Below, piece by piece: positions 28,142-38,823 of a DNA stretch of 64,000 bases. Position numbers and translations under genes: made by a program. The notes beneath the pieces are model-generated. The model was not told the origin of the DNA. It worked only from the letters and a program-made list of their open reading frames with translations, and ran no database searches. Every line of letters starts with the position of its first letter. Within the stretch, counting starts at the first letter, position 1. Location: positions 248,561-312,560 of the forward strand of contig NZ_AZFE01000032.1 in assembly GCF_001434315.1 (NCBI RefSeq), read 5' to 3'. Origin of the DNA: Paucilactobacillus oligofermentans DSM 15707 = LMG 22743. Lineage in GTDB: Bacteria > Bacillota > Bacilli > Lactobacillales > Lactobacillaceae.

Positions 28142-30259
28142 ATGCCAACAAAATCAGCAACTAAACCAAAAAAAACAACAAAGAAACGCGCTAAGGTTAA
28201 AAAGAATCTTGTGATTGTTGAATCACCTTCCAAAGCCAAAACAATTGAAAAGTATTTAGGTAGTAGTTATAAAGTTGTAGCTAGTATCGGTCATATTCGT
28301 GATTTACCTAAAAGTCGCATGGCCGTTGACTTTGAAAATGATTATGAACCAGAATATATTTCAATTCGTGGTAAAGGTGATATTATCAAGTCACTCCGTA
28401 AAGATGCTAAAAATGCCAAAGCTGTTTATCTTGCATCTGATCCGGATCGCGAAGGTGAAGCAATTGCTTGGCACGTGTCTAATATTCTAAAACTTGAACC
28501 AGATGAAATTCATCGGGTAACGTTTAATGAAATCACTAAAGAGGCTGTTAAAGAAGCCTTTAAAGAACCACGCGGTATTGATATGGATTTGGTTGATGCT
28601 CAACAAGCCCGTCGGATTTTAGACCGAATTGTTGGATATTCAATTAGTCCTATTCTATGGAAGAAAGTTAAAAAAGGTCTCAGTGCGGGACGAGTACAAT
28701 CAATTGCCTTAAAGTTAATTATTGATCGTGAAAATGAAATTAAAGCTTTTAATCCAGTTGAATATTGGACGATTGATTCTAAGTTTAAAAAAGGTCGAAC
28801 AAAATTTGATGCTGCATTTTATGGCGTTAATGGTAAAAAACAAGACTTAGGTGACAATGAAGCTGTTCAAGATATTTTAGGAAAACTTGATCGTAATGGT
28901 GATTTTGAAATTACTGACGTTACTAAAAAGGAACGTAAACGTAATCCACAACCACCATTTACTACTTCAACTATGCAACAAGATGCTAACCGAAAGTTAA
29001 GTTTTAGAACACGTAAAACAATGATGGCCGCTCAACAATTGTATGAAGGAATTAATATTGGCAAGGGCGGATCTATTGGTCTAATCACTTATATGCGGAC
29101 CGATTCAACGCGAATTTCTAATGGTGCTAAGCACGAAGCCTCAACTTTTATTCATGAAAAATACGGCGCAGAATATGCAGCTACCAAGCCGGTTAAAGGT
29201 AAGCTAGCTGAAGGTGCACAAGACGCTCATGAGGCAATCAGACCTACTTCGGTAATGAGAACTCCTGCTGATATGAAAGACTTTTTGTCTAATGATCAGT
29301 ACAAGTTGTATAACCTAATTTGGTCGCGATTTGTGGCTAGTCAAATGACACCACAAGTAACTGATACAATGTCAGTTACAATTTCTCAAAATAATGTTGA
29401 TTTCCGGGCTAATGGCTCTAAAGTTAAATTTACTGGTTTCACAACTATTTACAATAATGGTAATGAGAAAGACAATATTTTGCCCGAGTTAAGTACTGGA
29501 GATATGGTTCAATTAGCTCAAACTGATCCAAGTCAACACTTTACTCAGCCGCCAGCAAGATATTCTGAAGCTAACTTAATTAAGGCGTTAGAAGAAAATG
29601 GGGTTGGACGACCATCAACGTATGCTCCAACCTTAGATACAATTCAACGTCGTTATTACGTTAAAATTGTTTCAAAACGCTTCGAGCCAACTGAACTTGG
29701 TGAAATTGTTAATAAAATTATCATCGAACAATTTCCAGATATCGTTGATGTCAAGTTTACGGCTAAAGTTGAAGGCGAACTTGATGAAGTTGAATTAGGT
29801 AAGGAAAAATGGGTCAAGGTTATTGATCAATTTTACAAACCATTCGCTAAAGAGGTTTCGGTTGCTGAAGAAGAAGTCGAAAAAATTGAAATTAAAGATG
29901 AATTAGCTGGGATTGATTGCGATATTTGTGGAGCTCCATTAGTTGTTAAAATGGGTAAGTATGGTAAATTCTTTGCCTGTTCCCGTTTCCCAAACTGTCG
30001 TAATACTAAAGCAATCGTTAAAGATACTGGAATTACTTGTCCAACATGTCATGAAGGTACAATTGTTGAACGTAAGTCTAAAAAGAATCGTGTATTCTTT
30101 GGCTGCTCGCGTTATCCAGACTGTGATTTTGTATCATGGGATCGACCAATCGGCCGTGATTGTCCTAAAGATGGTCATTACTTGGTTGAGAAAAAAGTTA
30201 AAGGTGGCAAACAAGTTATTTGTCCAAATGGCGATTACGAAGAAGAAATCCAGAAATAA
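28142..30259 (+). CDS. topA: DNA topoisomerase I
   Basis: The 705-residue type IA topoisomerase relaxes negative supercoils. After a lysine-rich start come the TOPRIM domain ([19 protein letters not shown], then [13 protein letters not shown]), the catalytic Tyr in [14 protein letters not shown], and C-terminal zinc ribbons: two full four-Cys units (CDICGAPL...CSRFPNC and CPTCHEGT...CSRYPDC) and a third reduced one. TTAGGAGC upstream favours the ATG at 28142 over 28124. It lies between dprA and xerC, as in many Firmicutes. Confidence 0.96.
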   Translation: MPTKSATKPKKTTKKRAKVKKNLVIVESPSKAKTIEKYLGSSYKVVASIGHIRDLPKSRMAVDFENDYEPEYISIRGKGDIIKSLRKDAKNAKAVYLASDPDREGEAIAWHVSNILKLEPDEIHRVTFNEITKEAVKEAFKEPRGIDMDLVDAQQARRILDRIVGYSISPILWKKVKKGLSAGRVQSIALKLIIDRENEIKAFNPVEYWTIDSKFKKGRTKFDAAFYGVNGKKQDLGDNEAVQDILGKLDRNGDFEITDVTKKERKRNPQPPFTTSTMQQDANRKLSFRTRKTMMAAQQLYEGINIGKGGSIGLITYMRTDSTRISNGAKHEASTFIHEKYGAEYAATKPVKGKLAEGAQDAHEAIRPTSVMRTPADMKDFLSNDQYKLYNLIWSRFVASQMTPQVTDTMSVTISQNNVDFRANGSKVKFTGFTTIYNNGNEKDNILPELSTGDMVQLAQTDPSQHFTQPPARYSEANLIKALEENGVGRPSTYAPTLDTIQRRYYVKIVSKRFEPTELGEIVNKIIIEQFPDIVDVKFTAKVEGELDEVELGKEKWVKVIDQFYKPFAKEVSVAEEEVEKIEIKDELAGIDCDICGAPLVVKMGKYGKFFACSRFPNCRNTKAIVKDTGITCPTCHEGTIVERKSKKNRVFFGCSRYPDCDFVSWDRPIGRDCPKDGHYLVEKKVKGGKQVICPNGDYEEEIQK

Positions 30260-30272
30260 TATATTTGAAATT

Positions 30273-30312
30273 GTCCTCATTCTCTGCTATCGTGCAGTCA
30301 TGGGGGCTTTTT
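30273..30312 (+). terminator. Terminator hairpin containing the xerC Shine-Dalgarno
   Basis: GTCCTCAT (30273-30280) pairs with ATGGGGGC (30300-30307; two G-U pairs), with a CTGC/GCAG inner stem, followed by TTTTT. The GGGGG serving xerC (ATG at 30315) lies in the 3' arm. Confidence 0.7.
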
Positions 30313-30314
30313 GT

Positions 30315-31229
30315 ATGAGCAAAAATTTAGAAGAATTATTTTTACAATATCTTAAAGTAGAGCGACAATATTCAAGTGACACGATTGTCGCTTATCAAGA
30401 AGATATGCAAGACTTCAGCCAATTTTTAACCGATAATGGTGGAATGAAAAAATGGATAGCAATTGATAAATTAGATGTTCAAGTCTATCTATCCTATTTA
30501 AATGATCAACACTATGCTAGGAATACCATTTCTCGACGTATTTCAAGTCTTCGATCTTTTTTTAATTTCTTGACTAGAAATGAGCTAGCAACTAAAAATC
30601 CATTTGAAAATATTGTTTTAAAAAAACATCAAAATCATTTACCTCGTTTTTTTTATGAACAAGAGATGAATGCATTATTTGAAGCAGCTAAAGGAACTGG
30701 GAAACCGCTAGACATTCGTAACGAGGCTATATTAGAATTACTATATGGTACAGGAATGCGGGTGAGTGAGTGTACAGGTCTAACGTTAGGACAAATTGAT
30801 TTTGCTACCCATATGATTTTAGTACGTGGTAAGGGTGATAAAGAACGTTACGTAATGTTTGGTAGTTATGCGGAACAAGCGCTAATTAAATATTTTGAAG
30901 CTTGTCGGACGCCACTAATGGCCAAATATAACCACGAACATCAGATTGTATTTATTAACCAACATGGCGAACCGATTACTCCAACTGGAGTAGAATATGT
31001 CTTGAATCAAGTAATTAAAAAGAGTAGTCTAACTGCAGATATTCATCCCCATATGTTACGGCACACGTTTGCCACACACATGTTAAATAATGGGGCTGAT
31101 TTACGGACAGTACAAGAGTTATTAGGTCACTCAAGTCTGTCAACCACACAGATTTATACCCATGTAACAACCGAACATTTACAAAGTGATTATCAAAAAT
31201 TTTTCCCACGGGCAAAAAAGGAGAACTAA
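30315..31229 (+). CDS. xerC: Tyrosine recombinase XerC
   Basis: The 304-residue partner of XerD in dimer resolution. The N-terminal SAM-like domain (about 1-90) precedes a catalytic domain with all active residues: Arg in GTGMRVSE, Lys in GKGDKERYV, HMLRH and Tyr in TTQIYTH. The frame stays open far upstream inside topA, but the start at 30315 is the first to give the normal length and N terminus. It follows topA as in other lactobacilli. Confidence 0.94.
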   Translation: MSKNLEELFLQYLKVERQYSSDTIVAYQEDMQDFSQFLTDNGGMKKWIAIDKLDVQVYLSYLNDQHYARNTISRRISSLRSFFNFLTRNELATKNPFENIVLKKHQNHLPRFFYEQEMNALFEAAKGTGKPLDIRNEAILELLYGTGMRVSECTGLTLGQIDFATHMILVRGKGDKERYVMFGSYAEQALIKYFEACRTPLMAKYNHEHQIVFINQHGEPITPTGVEYVLNQVIKKSSLTADIHPHMLRHTFATHMLNNGADLRTVQELLGHSSLSTTQIYTHVTTEHLQSDYQKFFPRAKKEN

Positions 31230-31230
31230 T

Positions 31231-32109
31231 ATGATTACACTAGATAATGGCAATTTAACCGTTAAGATTGATGAACAAGGGGCACAGTTACGAAATATCT
31301 TTTGTCCTGAAACGCAAATTGAGTACTTATGGCAAGCTGATCCAAAGTTTTGGGGTAGAACATCACCAATTCTTTTTCCGATCGTTGGTCGGCTAAAAGA
31401 TAACAAATATACATATCAAAATGAATCATTCGAGATGGAACAACACGGATTTGCGCGCGATGCTAACTTTACAGTTGTTGATCATAAAGATACGTATGTC
31501 ATTTTTGAATTAAAAAGTAATGCAGAAACATTAGCAATGTATCCATTTGAATTTGAACTTCGGGTAGCATATGAATTAACTGATGATAATCAAGTCACGG
31601 TTAATTTTGTGGTATCAAATCATAGTGAATTTGAAATGTTGTATTCAATAGGTGCCCATCCAGGATTTAATGTACCTTTGACTGCAGATGATACTTTTGA
31701 AACGACTAATGTTAGTGTGGAACCAAATTGTAAGTTTGCACAAATTCCTTTAGTTGGACCATATAATGACGCTAAAAATCCTAAAACCTTAGATTTTACT
31801 CAACATTTAAACCTGGATCATGAATTATTTAAGCAAGATGCATTAATTTTAGATTTGCAAAAACAACCGGTTCAAATAAAGTTACAAGGAACTAATTCTG
31901 AACATGGGGTAAATGTTAATGTTGATCAAGCACCATACACGGGTATTTGGTCACCTTATCCGGTTGAATCACCATTTGTTTGTATCGAACCATGGTGGGG
32001 CATTGCGGATAGTATTGATACTAATCAACGAATAGAAGATAAAATGGCGATGAATAAATTATTACCATCAGCTAGTGAAGAACATGGATATTCAATCTCG
32101 GTATTCTAA
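31231..32109 (+). CDS. Aldose 1-epimerase family protein
   Basis: The 292-residue protein belongs to the galactose mutarotase-like fold and looks closest to the LacX-type branch. It has GAQLRNIF at the start, FPIVGRLKDNKY, the His-containing IGAHPGFNVPL and the catalytic-Glu region FVCIEPWWGIADS. It probably interconverts sugar anomers or acts on a phosphorylated sugar; the substrate cannot be read from sequence. AAGGAG at 31218-31223 sets the start, 1 base after xerC. Confidence 0.85.
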   Translation: MITLDNGNLTVKIDEQGAQLRNIFCPETQIEYLWQADPKFWGRTSPILFPIVGRLKDNKYTYQNESFEMEQHGFARDANFTVVDHKDTYVIFELKSNAETLAMYPFEFELRVAYELTDDNQVTVNFVVSNHSEFEMLYSIGAHPGFNVPLTADDTFETTNVSVEPNCKFAQIPLVGPYNDAKNPKTLDFTQHLNLDHELFKQDALILDLQKQPVQIKLQGTNSEHGVNVNVDQAPYTGIWSPYPVESPFVCIEPWWGIADSIDTNQRIEDKMAMNKLLPSASEEHGYSISVF

Positions 32110-32112
32110 ATA

Positions 32113-32164
32113 AAAAAGGTTATGGATTTAAAACTATTTATAGTTTTAAATCCATAACCTTTTT
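32113..32164. terminator. Bidirectional terminator with 24-bp stem
   Basis: A perfect 24-bp stem (32113-32136 with 32141-32164) and a TTTA loop, with A and T runs at the outer ends, lies between the convergent epimerase and plsY genes. Confidence 0.92.
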
Positions 32165-32170
32165 AAATTA

Positions 32171-32782
32171 TTATTGATGTTTATTACGTAAGTAGTTACC
32201 TAAGCCAAATGGCACCATGGATTCAGTCCCAGTTACAATTCGTTTAAAGTTACCACGATGTCGTAAAATTACTACAATTGATAGAAAACTAGCAATGATT
32301 GCAAAAATCCAATCTTGCATGACAATAGCCACAATTGCTGTAATCGTAATACCTAAAACGCTAGCGACGCTTGCCATACTAGACAAACAAAGTGTGATAA
32401 TAAAAATTGAACTAGCCATTAAAAATAGTAACGGGTTATAAGCGAGTAAAATACCAGCACTGGTTGCTACAGCTTTACCACCTTTGAAGTGATCAAAAAT
32501 TGAAAAGGTGTGTCCTAGAGAAGCAAAAACCCCAATTAATAAAGGATTAATATCACTACCAATTATAAGTGGCTGACTAGCTGCCAGGGTTCCTTTTAAA
32601 ATATCGATTAACAAAACGGCAACGCCAGCTTTTTTACCGAAAACTCTAAATGTATTCGTTGTACCACTATTTCCGCTACCTTCATTATGAATATCAACAT
32701 TAAAAAAAATCTTTCCGATCCATACCCCTGATGGAATTGATCCAATTAGGTAGGCGATAACTATCATTATTGCTATTTGCAT
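32171..32782 (-). CDS. plsY: Glycerol-3-phosphate acyltransferase PlsY
   Basis: Transfers an acyl group from acyl-phosphate to glycerol-3-phosphate, the first step of phospholipid synthesis, at the membrane. The 203-residue protein has about five membrane segments and the family motifs GSIPSGVWIGKI, EGSGNSGTTNTFRVFGKKAG, FKGGKAVATSAG and RHRGNFKRI. It diverges from parE; such a plsY/parE pair is common in lactic acid bacteria. Confidence 0.96.
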   Translation of the reverse strand: MQIAIMIVIAYLIGSIPSGVWIGKIFFNVDIHNEGSGNSGTTNTFRVFGKKAGVAVLLIDILKGTLAASQPLIIGSDINPLLIGVFASLGHTFSIFDHFKGGKAVATSAGILLAYNPLLFLMASSIFIITLCLSSMASVASVLGITITAIVAIVMQDWIFAIIASFLSIVVILRHRGNFKRIVTGTESMVPFGLGNYLRNKHQ

Positions 32783-33018
32783 TATTAAATTACTCCTTCA
32801 AATTCGTCCTGTTAATTCTATCATTTCAAACGGCATTTGAAAAATATTTTTACAAAATATGGTAATCAATTAGAAAATAGTTGTAACTTAGGGGTAGTTT
32901 GTTTTATCATCAGAATTGGTATTTAAAAATTTGGTCAAGCATTTAGACCGAAAAACAGATATAATTAAATGTGTTATTACTCGAAATCTAATTTCGAAGT
33001 CGCAAGGAGTCTTTTACA

Positions 33019-35130
33019 TTGGCAAAAAATAAATATGATGATTCTTCAATTCAAGTACTAGAAGGATTAGAAGCGGTTCGAAAACGACCAGGAATGTATA
33101 TAGGTTCAACTGATGCACGGGGATTGCATCATTTAGTTTACGAAATTGTTGATAATGCAGTTGATGAAGCATTATCTGGTTTTGGTGACGAAATCAATGT
33201 CATTATTGAAGCTGATAACTCAATTACCGTTCAAGATCATGGACGCGGTATGCCAGTTGGAATGCATGCATCTGGTGTACCGACTGCCGAAGTTATTATG
33301 ACAGTTTTACATGCAGGTGGTAAATTTGGCCAGGCAGATGGATATAAAACGTCTGGTGGATTACATGGTGTTGGGGCATCTGTAGTTAATGCACTTTCGA
33401 CACATGTGACGCTTAAAATTGTTCGTGATGGAATCGAATATGAAGAGCAATTTGCAAATGGTGGACATCCAGTAGGAACCTTAGAAAAATTAGGAACTAC
33501 CAAAAAGCCTAATGGGACAATGGTTACTTTTAAACCAGATAGCTCAATTTTTTCAACAATTGTTTATAATTATGGGATTTTATCTGAACGATTACGAGAA
33601 TCTGCTTTCTTACTAAAAGGAATTAAAATTACTTTAACTGACAAACGAGCTGGTCAAGAAAAACAAGATATTTTCTTGTTTGATGATGGAATTAAGGCTT
33701 TTGTTAATTATCTAAATGAAGATAAAGACGTTTTAGGTGATGTTTTATACTTTGATGGTATGAGTGAAGGCGTTGAAGTTGAAGTTGAAGTTGCTGCACA
33801 ATACAATGATGGATATTCTGAAAATGTACTGTCATTTGTTAACAACGTGCGAACACCAGATGGTGGAACACATGAAGCTGGGATGCGGTCTGCTTGGACG
33901 AAGGCTTTTAATGAATATGCCCGTAAAGTAGGTCTATTAAAGGAAAAAGATAAAAACCTTGAAGGTAGCGATGTTCGTGAAGGACTTTCAGCGGTTATTT
34001 CGGTTAGAATTCCAGAAAATATTTTACAATTTGAGGGTCAAACTAAAGACAAATTAGGTACTCCGGAAGCTCGTAAGATTGTTGATACAGTTGTTAATGA
34101 GCAATTGGGCTACACTTTGATGGAAAATGGCGAATTTGCACAAATGCTGATTCGTAAATCATTAAAGGCTCGTGAAGCTCGTGAAGCGGCTAGAAAAGCT
34201 CGTGATTTGTCACGTACTGGTAAGAAAAAAGGTAAAAAAGATGGGCTCTTATCTGGTAAGTTAACGCCAGCGCAATCTAAAAATGCGGCTAAAAATGAAT
34301 TATTCTTAGTCGAAGGGGATTCTGCCGGTGGGTCAGCAAAACAAGGCCGAGATCGTAAATTCCAAGCCATTTTACCATTACGTGGTAAAGTACTGAATAC
34401 TGAAAAAGCCAAGCTTGATGATGTGATGAAGAATGAAGAATTAAATACTATCATTTATACGGTTGGTGCGGGTGCTGGATCGGAATTTAATCCAGATGAT
34501 TCAAATTATGACAAAATTATTATCATGACTGATGCGGATGATGATGGGGCTCATATTCAAATTTTATTATTGACCTTCTTTTATAAATATATGCGTCCGA
34601 TGATTGATGCTGGTAAAATTTATATCGCCTTACCACCACTATATAAATTACAAAAAGGTACCGGTGCTAAGACTAAGATTGCATATGCTTGGACTAATGA
34701 AGAGCTTGATACGGTCTCAAAGGATTTTGGTAAAGGCGGTAGTTTACAACGATTTAAAGGTCTAGGGGAAATGAATGCGGATCAATTATGGGATACCACC
34801 ATGGATCCTGATACTCGGACACTGATTCGGGTCAGAATTGATGATGCTTCATTAGCTGAACGCCGAGTAACTACTTTAATGGGTGATAAAGTTGAACCAC
34901 GTCGTAAATGGATTGAAGATAATGTTCAATTTACTTTAGAAGAAGCTGGAAGTATTCTTGATAAAACGCAAGAAAAAGCAAATGACAAAGCTGAAGCAGT
35001 TGAAGTGGAAACAATTGAAAAAGATTTAACTGAAAATCAAAATAAAGATTCTGTAAAATCAGAGCCAACTATCACCACATGGGATAATAAAGACGATGAT
35101 GAAGGACAGCTTGATTTATTTAACGAGTAA
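33019..35130 (+). CDS. parE: DNA topoisomerase IV subunit B
   Basis: ATPase subunit of the decatenase. The 703-residue protein has the GHKL ATP site (YEIVDNAVDEALSG, DHGRGMPVG, GGLHGVGASVVNAL), the TOPRIM domain (LFLVEGDSAGGSA-type, IIMTDADDDGAHI) and a C-terminal acidic tail (about 645-703) longer than in most ParE proteins. The start is TTG, with GCAAGGAGT upstream. A consensus TATAAT (32960-32965) may be its -10, although no good -35 is visible. parC follows after 20 bases. Confidence 0.96.
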   Translation: MAKNKYDDSSIQVLEGLEAVRKRPGMYIGSTDARGLHHLVYEIVDNAVDEALSGFGDEINVIIEADNSITVQDHGRGMPVGMHASGVPTAEVIMTVLHAGGKFGQADGYKTSGGLHGVGASVVNALSTHVTLKIVRDGIEYEEQFANGGHPVGTLEKLGTTKKPNGTMVTFKPDSSIFSTIVYNYGILSERLRESAFLLKGIKITLTDKRAGQEKQDIFLFDDGIKAFVNYLNEDKDVLGDVLYFDGMSEGVEVEVEVAAQYNDGYSENVLSFVNNVRTPDGGTHEAGMRSAWTKAFNEYARKVGLLKEKDKNLEGSDVREGLSAVISVRIPENILQFEGQTKDKLGTPEARKIVDTVVNEQLGYTLMENGEFAQMLIRKSLKAREAREAARKARDLSRTGKKKGKKDGLLSGKLTPAQSKNAAKNELFLVEGDSAGGSAKQGRDRKFQAILPLRGKVLNTEKAKLDDVMKNEELNTIIYTVGAGAGSEFNPDDSNYDKIIIMTDADDDGAHIQILLLTFFYKYMRPMIDAGKIYIALPPLYKLQKGTGAKTKIAYAWTNEELDTVSKDFGKGGSLQRFKGLGEMNADQLWDTTMDPDTRTLIRVRIDDASLAERRVTTLMGDKVEPRRKWIEDNVQFTLEEAGSILDKTQEKANDKAEAVEVETIEKDLTENQNKDSVKSEPTITTWDNKDDDEGQLDLFNE

Positions 35131-35150
35131 TTTTAAGTGAGGTAACGTTT

Positions 35151-37598
35151 GTGAGTGGAACGAAAATTGAGGAATTAACCTTAGAAGATGTGATGGGTGA
35201 CCGTTTTGGCCGTTATTCGAAATCAATCATTCAAGAACGTGCATTGCCAGATATTCGTGATGGACTAAAACCAGTTCAACGACGAATTTTATTTGCGATG
35301 AATAAAGATGGTAACACTTATGATAAAGGCTTCCGTAAAGCTGCTAAGTCAGTCGGTAATATCATGGGTAATTTTCATCCGCATGGTGATAGTTCGATCT
35401 ATGAAGCTCAAGTTCGATTGAGTCAGGATTGGAAATTACGTGCGCCGTTAGTTGAAATGCATGGAAACAACGGATCAATGGATGGTGATCCACCTGCAGC
35501 TATGCGTTATACAGAAGCGCGATTGAGTAAAATATCTGGCTTAATGTTGCAAGATATTGAAAAAGACACTGTTGAAATGGTATTGAATTTTGATGATACT
35601 GAAAATGAACCAACCGTCTTACCATCAAGAATTCCTAACTTATTAGTTAATGGATCAACAGGAATTTCAGCAGGTTATGCGACGGATATTCCACCTCATA
35701 ATTTGGGTGAAGTAGTTGATGGCTTAATTTATATGCTTAATCATCCCAACGTGACCCTTGATAAGATAATGGAATTTATTCCGGCACCTGATTTTCCAAC
35801 GGGCGGAATTATTCAAGGTATTGATGGCGTAAAAAAAGCATATGAAAATGGTCGTGGCAAGATTGTAGTTCGTTCAAAAACCAATATTGTAGAGTTAAAG
35901 GGTGGTAAGTCACAAATTAATGTGACTGAAATTCCTTATGAAGTAAATAAAGCTCAACTGGTAAAACGAATTGATGAAATGCGAATCAATAAAAAGGTTG
36001 AAGGTATTGCTGAAGTTCGTGATGAATCAGATCGTAATGGACTATCAATTGCCATTGAATTAAAACGCGAAGCTAATCAAGAAGGTGTTTTGAATTTCTT
36101 ATTCAAAAATACTGATTTACAGGTTAACTATAATTTTAATATGGTTGCAATTGATAATATGACTCCAAAACGAGTTGGAATTTTACGAATGTTATCAGCT
36201 TATCTTGAATTCCGAAAAGAAGTCATTATTAAGCGAACTAAATTCGACTTAAATAAAGCTCAAAATCGGATGCACATCGTTGAAGGCTTAATTAAAGCTT
36301 TATCAATTTTAGATCAAATTATTACCACCATTCGAGCAAGTAATAATCGTAAAGATGCTAAGCAAAACTTGATTGATCAATTTCAATTTACTGAAGCTCA
36401 AGCTGAAGCAATCGTTACGTTACAGTTATATCGTTTATCAAATACAGATGTGACTGAGCTTGAGGATGAACAAGCAAAATTACAAGCTTCGATTGTTAAG
36501 TTTAAATTGATTATTGGTGATGAAAAAGAATTATTTAAAGTTCTTAAGCAAGAATTATTAGAAGTTAAAAAAGAATTTGGAACCCCACGTTTGTCTGAAG
36601 TGCAATCAGAAGTATCCGAGTTAAAAATTGATACAAAGGTACTGGTACCAGATGAAGATGTAATTGTGATGGTTTCGAAAGATGGTTATATCAAACGTAG
36701 TAGTGTCAGATCATTTACTGCTACTGGTGAAGAAGAAAATGGGTTAAAGACCGATGATTATCCAATCCTATTAGAGAAATCTAATACTTTATCCCATTTA
36801 TTCTTATTCACAAATAAAGGTCATTTAATCTATCGACCAGTTTATGAAATTTCAGATGCAAAGTGGAAAGATACTGGCGAACATATTTCTCAATCTATCG
36901 GTTTAGATAACGATGAAAATATTATCGAAGCGATGACCTTTAAAACGTTAGATGAAAGTGGCCAATTCATTGTGGCTACTGATGATGGTTATATTAAACA
37001 AACAATGTTTAAAGATTATTTGCCTGGTCGAACATACAAAAATCATCCAAGCGTGTATATTAAACTGAAATCAGAAGATGCTCGAGTTACATCAATAATC
37101 TATCGTTCAGTTTCAACTGATAATGAGACTGTTCTGTTAATGAGTTATAACGGATTAGCACTGCGCTTTGATGTTACTGAAGTTCCAGTGAATGGAGCCC
37201 GCACATCTGGGGTTAAATCAATGGGACTAAAAGATGATGATCAAGTCGTTAATATGCAAATTGTTAAAGACAATGATAATGTCGCGATTATTACAACCCG
37301 TGGAGCCTTTAAGGCAATGAAACTGGAAGAAATACCAGTTACTTCACGTGCTCGAAAGGGTGTTTTAATTTTAAGAGAATTAAAGAGTAGTCCACATCGA
37401 GTAGCTGATTTTATTGCTTATGAACCTGATTTTAAGGGAGCATTTGATATCATCACTAATCGACCAACTGTTCAAGAAGTATTATCTGAAGAACATGGAT
37501 TAGGTTCACGATACTCTAATGGATCATTTATTTTAGACGTTGAAACACAAGGTATTCCAGTCACAATTCGTCAAAAATCATTGGAATTAGTACTTTAA
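35151..37598 (+). CDS. parC: DNA topoisomerase IV subunit A
   Basis: The DNA cleavage subunit. The 815-residue protein has the opening RFGRYSKSIIQERALPDIRD, the quinolone-resistance region HPHGDSSIYEAQVRLSQDW (His-Gly-Asp-Ser-Ser-Ile, apparently wild type) and the catalytic Tyr in MRYTEARLS, followed by a coiled coil and C-terminal beta-propeller repeats. The start is GTG with AGTGAGGT upstream. Being next to parE and lacking a GyrA box, it is ParC and not GyrA. Confidence 0.96.
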   Translation: MSGTKIEELTLEDVMGDRFGRYSKSIIQERALPDIRDGLKPVQRRILFAMNKDGNTYDKGFRKAAKSVGNIMGNFHPHGDSSIYEAQVRLSQDWKLRAPLVEMHGNNGSMDGDPPAAMRYTEARLSKISGLMLQDIEKDTVEMVLNFDDTENEPTVLPSRIPNLLVNGSTGISAGYATDIPPHNLGEVVDGLIYMLNHPNVTLDKIMEFIPAPDFPTGGIIQGIDGVKKAYENGRGKIVVRSKTNIVELKGGKSQINVTEIPYEVNKAQLVKRIDEMRINKKVEGIAEVRDESDRNGLSIAIELKREANQEGVLNFLFKNTDLQVNYNFNMVAIDNMTPKRVGILRMLSAYLEFRKEVIIKRTKFDLNKAQNRMHIVEGLIKALSILDQIITTIRASNNRKDAKQNLIDQFQFTEAQAEAIVTLQLYRLSNTDVTELEDEQAKLQASIVKFKLIIGDEKELFKVLKQELLEVKKEFGTPRLSEVQSEVSELKIDTKVLVPDEDVIVMVSKDGYIKRSSVRSFTATGEEENGLKTDDYPILLEKSNTLSHLFLFTNKGHLIYRPVYEISDAKWKDTGEHISQSIGLDNDENIIEAMTFKTLDESGQFIVATDDGYIKQTMFKDYLPGRTYKNHPSVYIKLKSEDARVTSIIYRSVSTDNETVLLMSYNGLALRFDVTEVPVNGARTSGVKSMGLKDDDQVVNMQIVKDNDNVAIITTRGAFKAMKLEEIPVTSRARKGVLILRELKSSPHRVADFIAYEPDFKGAFDIITNRPTVQEVLSEEHGLGSRYSNGSFILDVETQGIPVTIRQKSLELVL

Positions 37599-37784
37599 GA
37601 ATTTCTTTAACAAATTAACACAAAAAAGTTAAATTTTATTCATTAATTTATCTGTTAGTTAGGATAATATAATAATGAATATATGGACTTTATTCTTTGT
37701 ATTATGAAAACTAATCATTTATAATGATTGGTAGTTATGAATGATGAAGTTAAATTTTAGCTTATATTGAAAGGATTTATTTGT

Positions 37785-38804
37785 ATGGAGAATAGTCGTG
37801 GAGTACGCCCCAAAAAGACACAACAAGAAAATATTTTTGCATCAAAAAGTTTGAGTTATTTTTTACAATTAACTCAGACAATGAATTACACACAGGCCGC
37901 TCAGATTCTTGGGATAACTCAGCCAGCGTTAACGCAACAAATCAAAAAGCTTGAGAGAATCGTTGGTGCACCCTTGTTTTATTCAGTTGGAAAACGCCTT
38001 CGTTTGTCTGAAGCAGGATACACAATGCTACAAACGACTAATCAAGTTTATTCATTACTAAATAAAGCAGCCGATGAAATTCAACAAACCACTAGTGAAA
38101 ATCATGGTGAGATTCATTTAGGAATTTTATCGTCAATTGAGTCACAAGTTTTTGAAGACTTTGTGATTGATTATTATAAAGAAAATCCTGATATTAAAGT
38201 TAGTATTCACATGTTGACACGTCGTGAAATCTGGGCTGCATTAGAGTCTAATCAAATTGATTTAGCCATTATGTATATTCCAGATGCAAGTATAAAAAAT
38301 TGGAAACCGTATGATTCAAAAGTCATTATGACTGAGAATTTATTATTGATTCACAATAATGAAAAACTTGCTGGCAAGTCAAAAATTAAATTGTCTCGGT
38401 TAGATGATCGCAAGTGGGTAACTTACCCAGTTGGATTTTATTTAAATGATGTAATTAGTGATGCATATAAAACTGAAATGGTTGCAACACCTGACGTTGC
38501 AGCACGATTTACTCAACCAGCACAAATTTATCATTTCTTAAAAGCAACTGATACGTATACAGCATTACCAGAAAGTTATATTATGTCACGATCAGATCGT
38601 GATGAAATTATGACGGCTAATTTTGAACCTAAAATTAAATTTGATTTAGCATTTGTTTATCGAACTGAAAAGAAAGATATTCCACGGATTGATAAATTCT
38701 TGACGGAATTTAGTAATTATCTTGAAGACCGTGATTATTTTAAACGTTTAGATGACATTGTTGCTAAAAAAATTCAGAATTCTGATAATGACTACAATAA
38801 CTAA
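37785..38804 (+). CDS. LysR-family transcriptional regulator
   Basis: The 339-residue protein has a basic 25-residue extension, then the LysR helix-turn-helix (about 27-86; TQTMNYTQAAQILGITQPAL and TQQIKKLERIVGAPLFYS), then a periplasmic-binding-like effector domain. AAAGGATTT favours the ATG at 37785. A TATAAT at 37668-37673 gives a leader over 100 bases long. It precedes ppaC by 19 bases and is probably co-transcribed with it; targets and ligand are unknown. Confidence 0.87.
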   Translation: MENSRGVRPKKTQQENIFASKSLSYFLQLTQTMNYTQAAQILGITQPALTQQIKKLERIVGAPLFYSVGKRLRLSEAGYTMLQTTNQVYSLLNKAADEIQQTTSENHGEIHLGILSSIESQVFEDFVIDYYKENPDIKVSIHMLTRREIWAALESNQIDLAIMYIPDASIKNWKPYDSKVIMTENLLLIHNNEKLAGKSKIKLSRLDDRKWVTYPVGFYLNDVISDAYKTEMVATPDVAARFTQPAQIYHFLKATDTYTALPESYIMSRSDRDEIMTANFEPKIKFDLAFVYRTEKKDIPRIDKFLTEFSNYLEDRDYFKRLDDIVAKKIQNSDNDYNN

Positions 38805-38823
38805 AAAGGAAGTTTAAAATCTT

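Noticed and set aside
29943-30314. An open frame continuous with xerC, adding 124 codons upstream
   Set aside because: It lies inside topA coding sequence in another frame; the xerC family length and N terminus fit the ATG at 30315.
32113-32164. The 24-bp perfect hairpin as a mobile-element inverted repeat
   Set aside because: It lies between convergent genes with A/T runs on both sides and has no target duplication; it is a bidirectional terminator.
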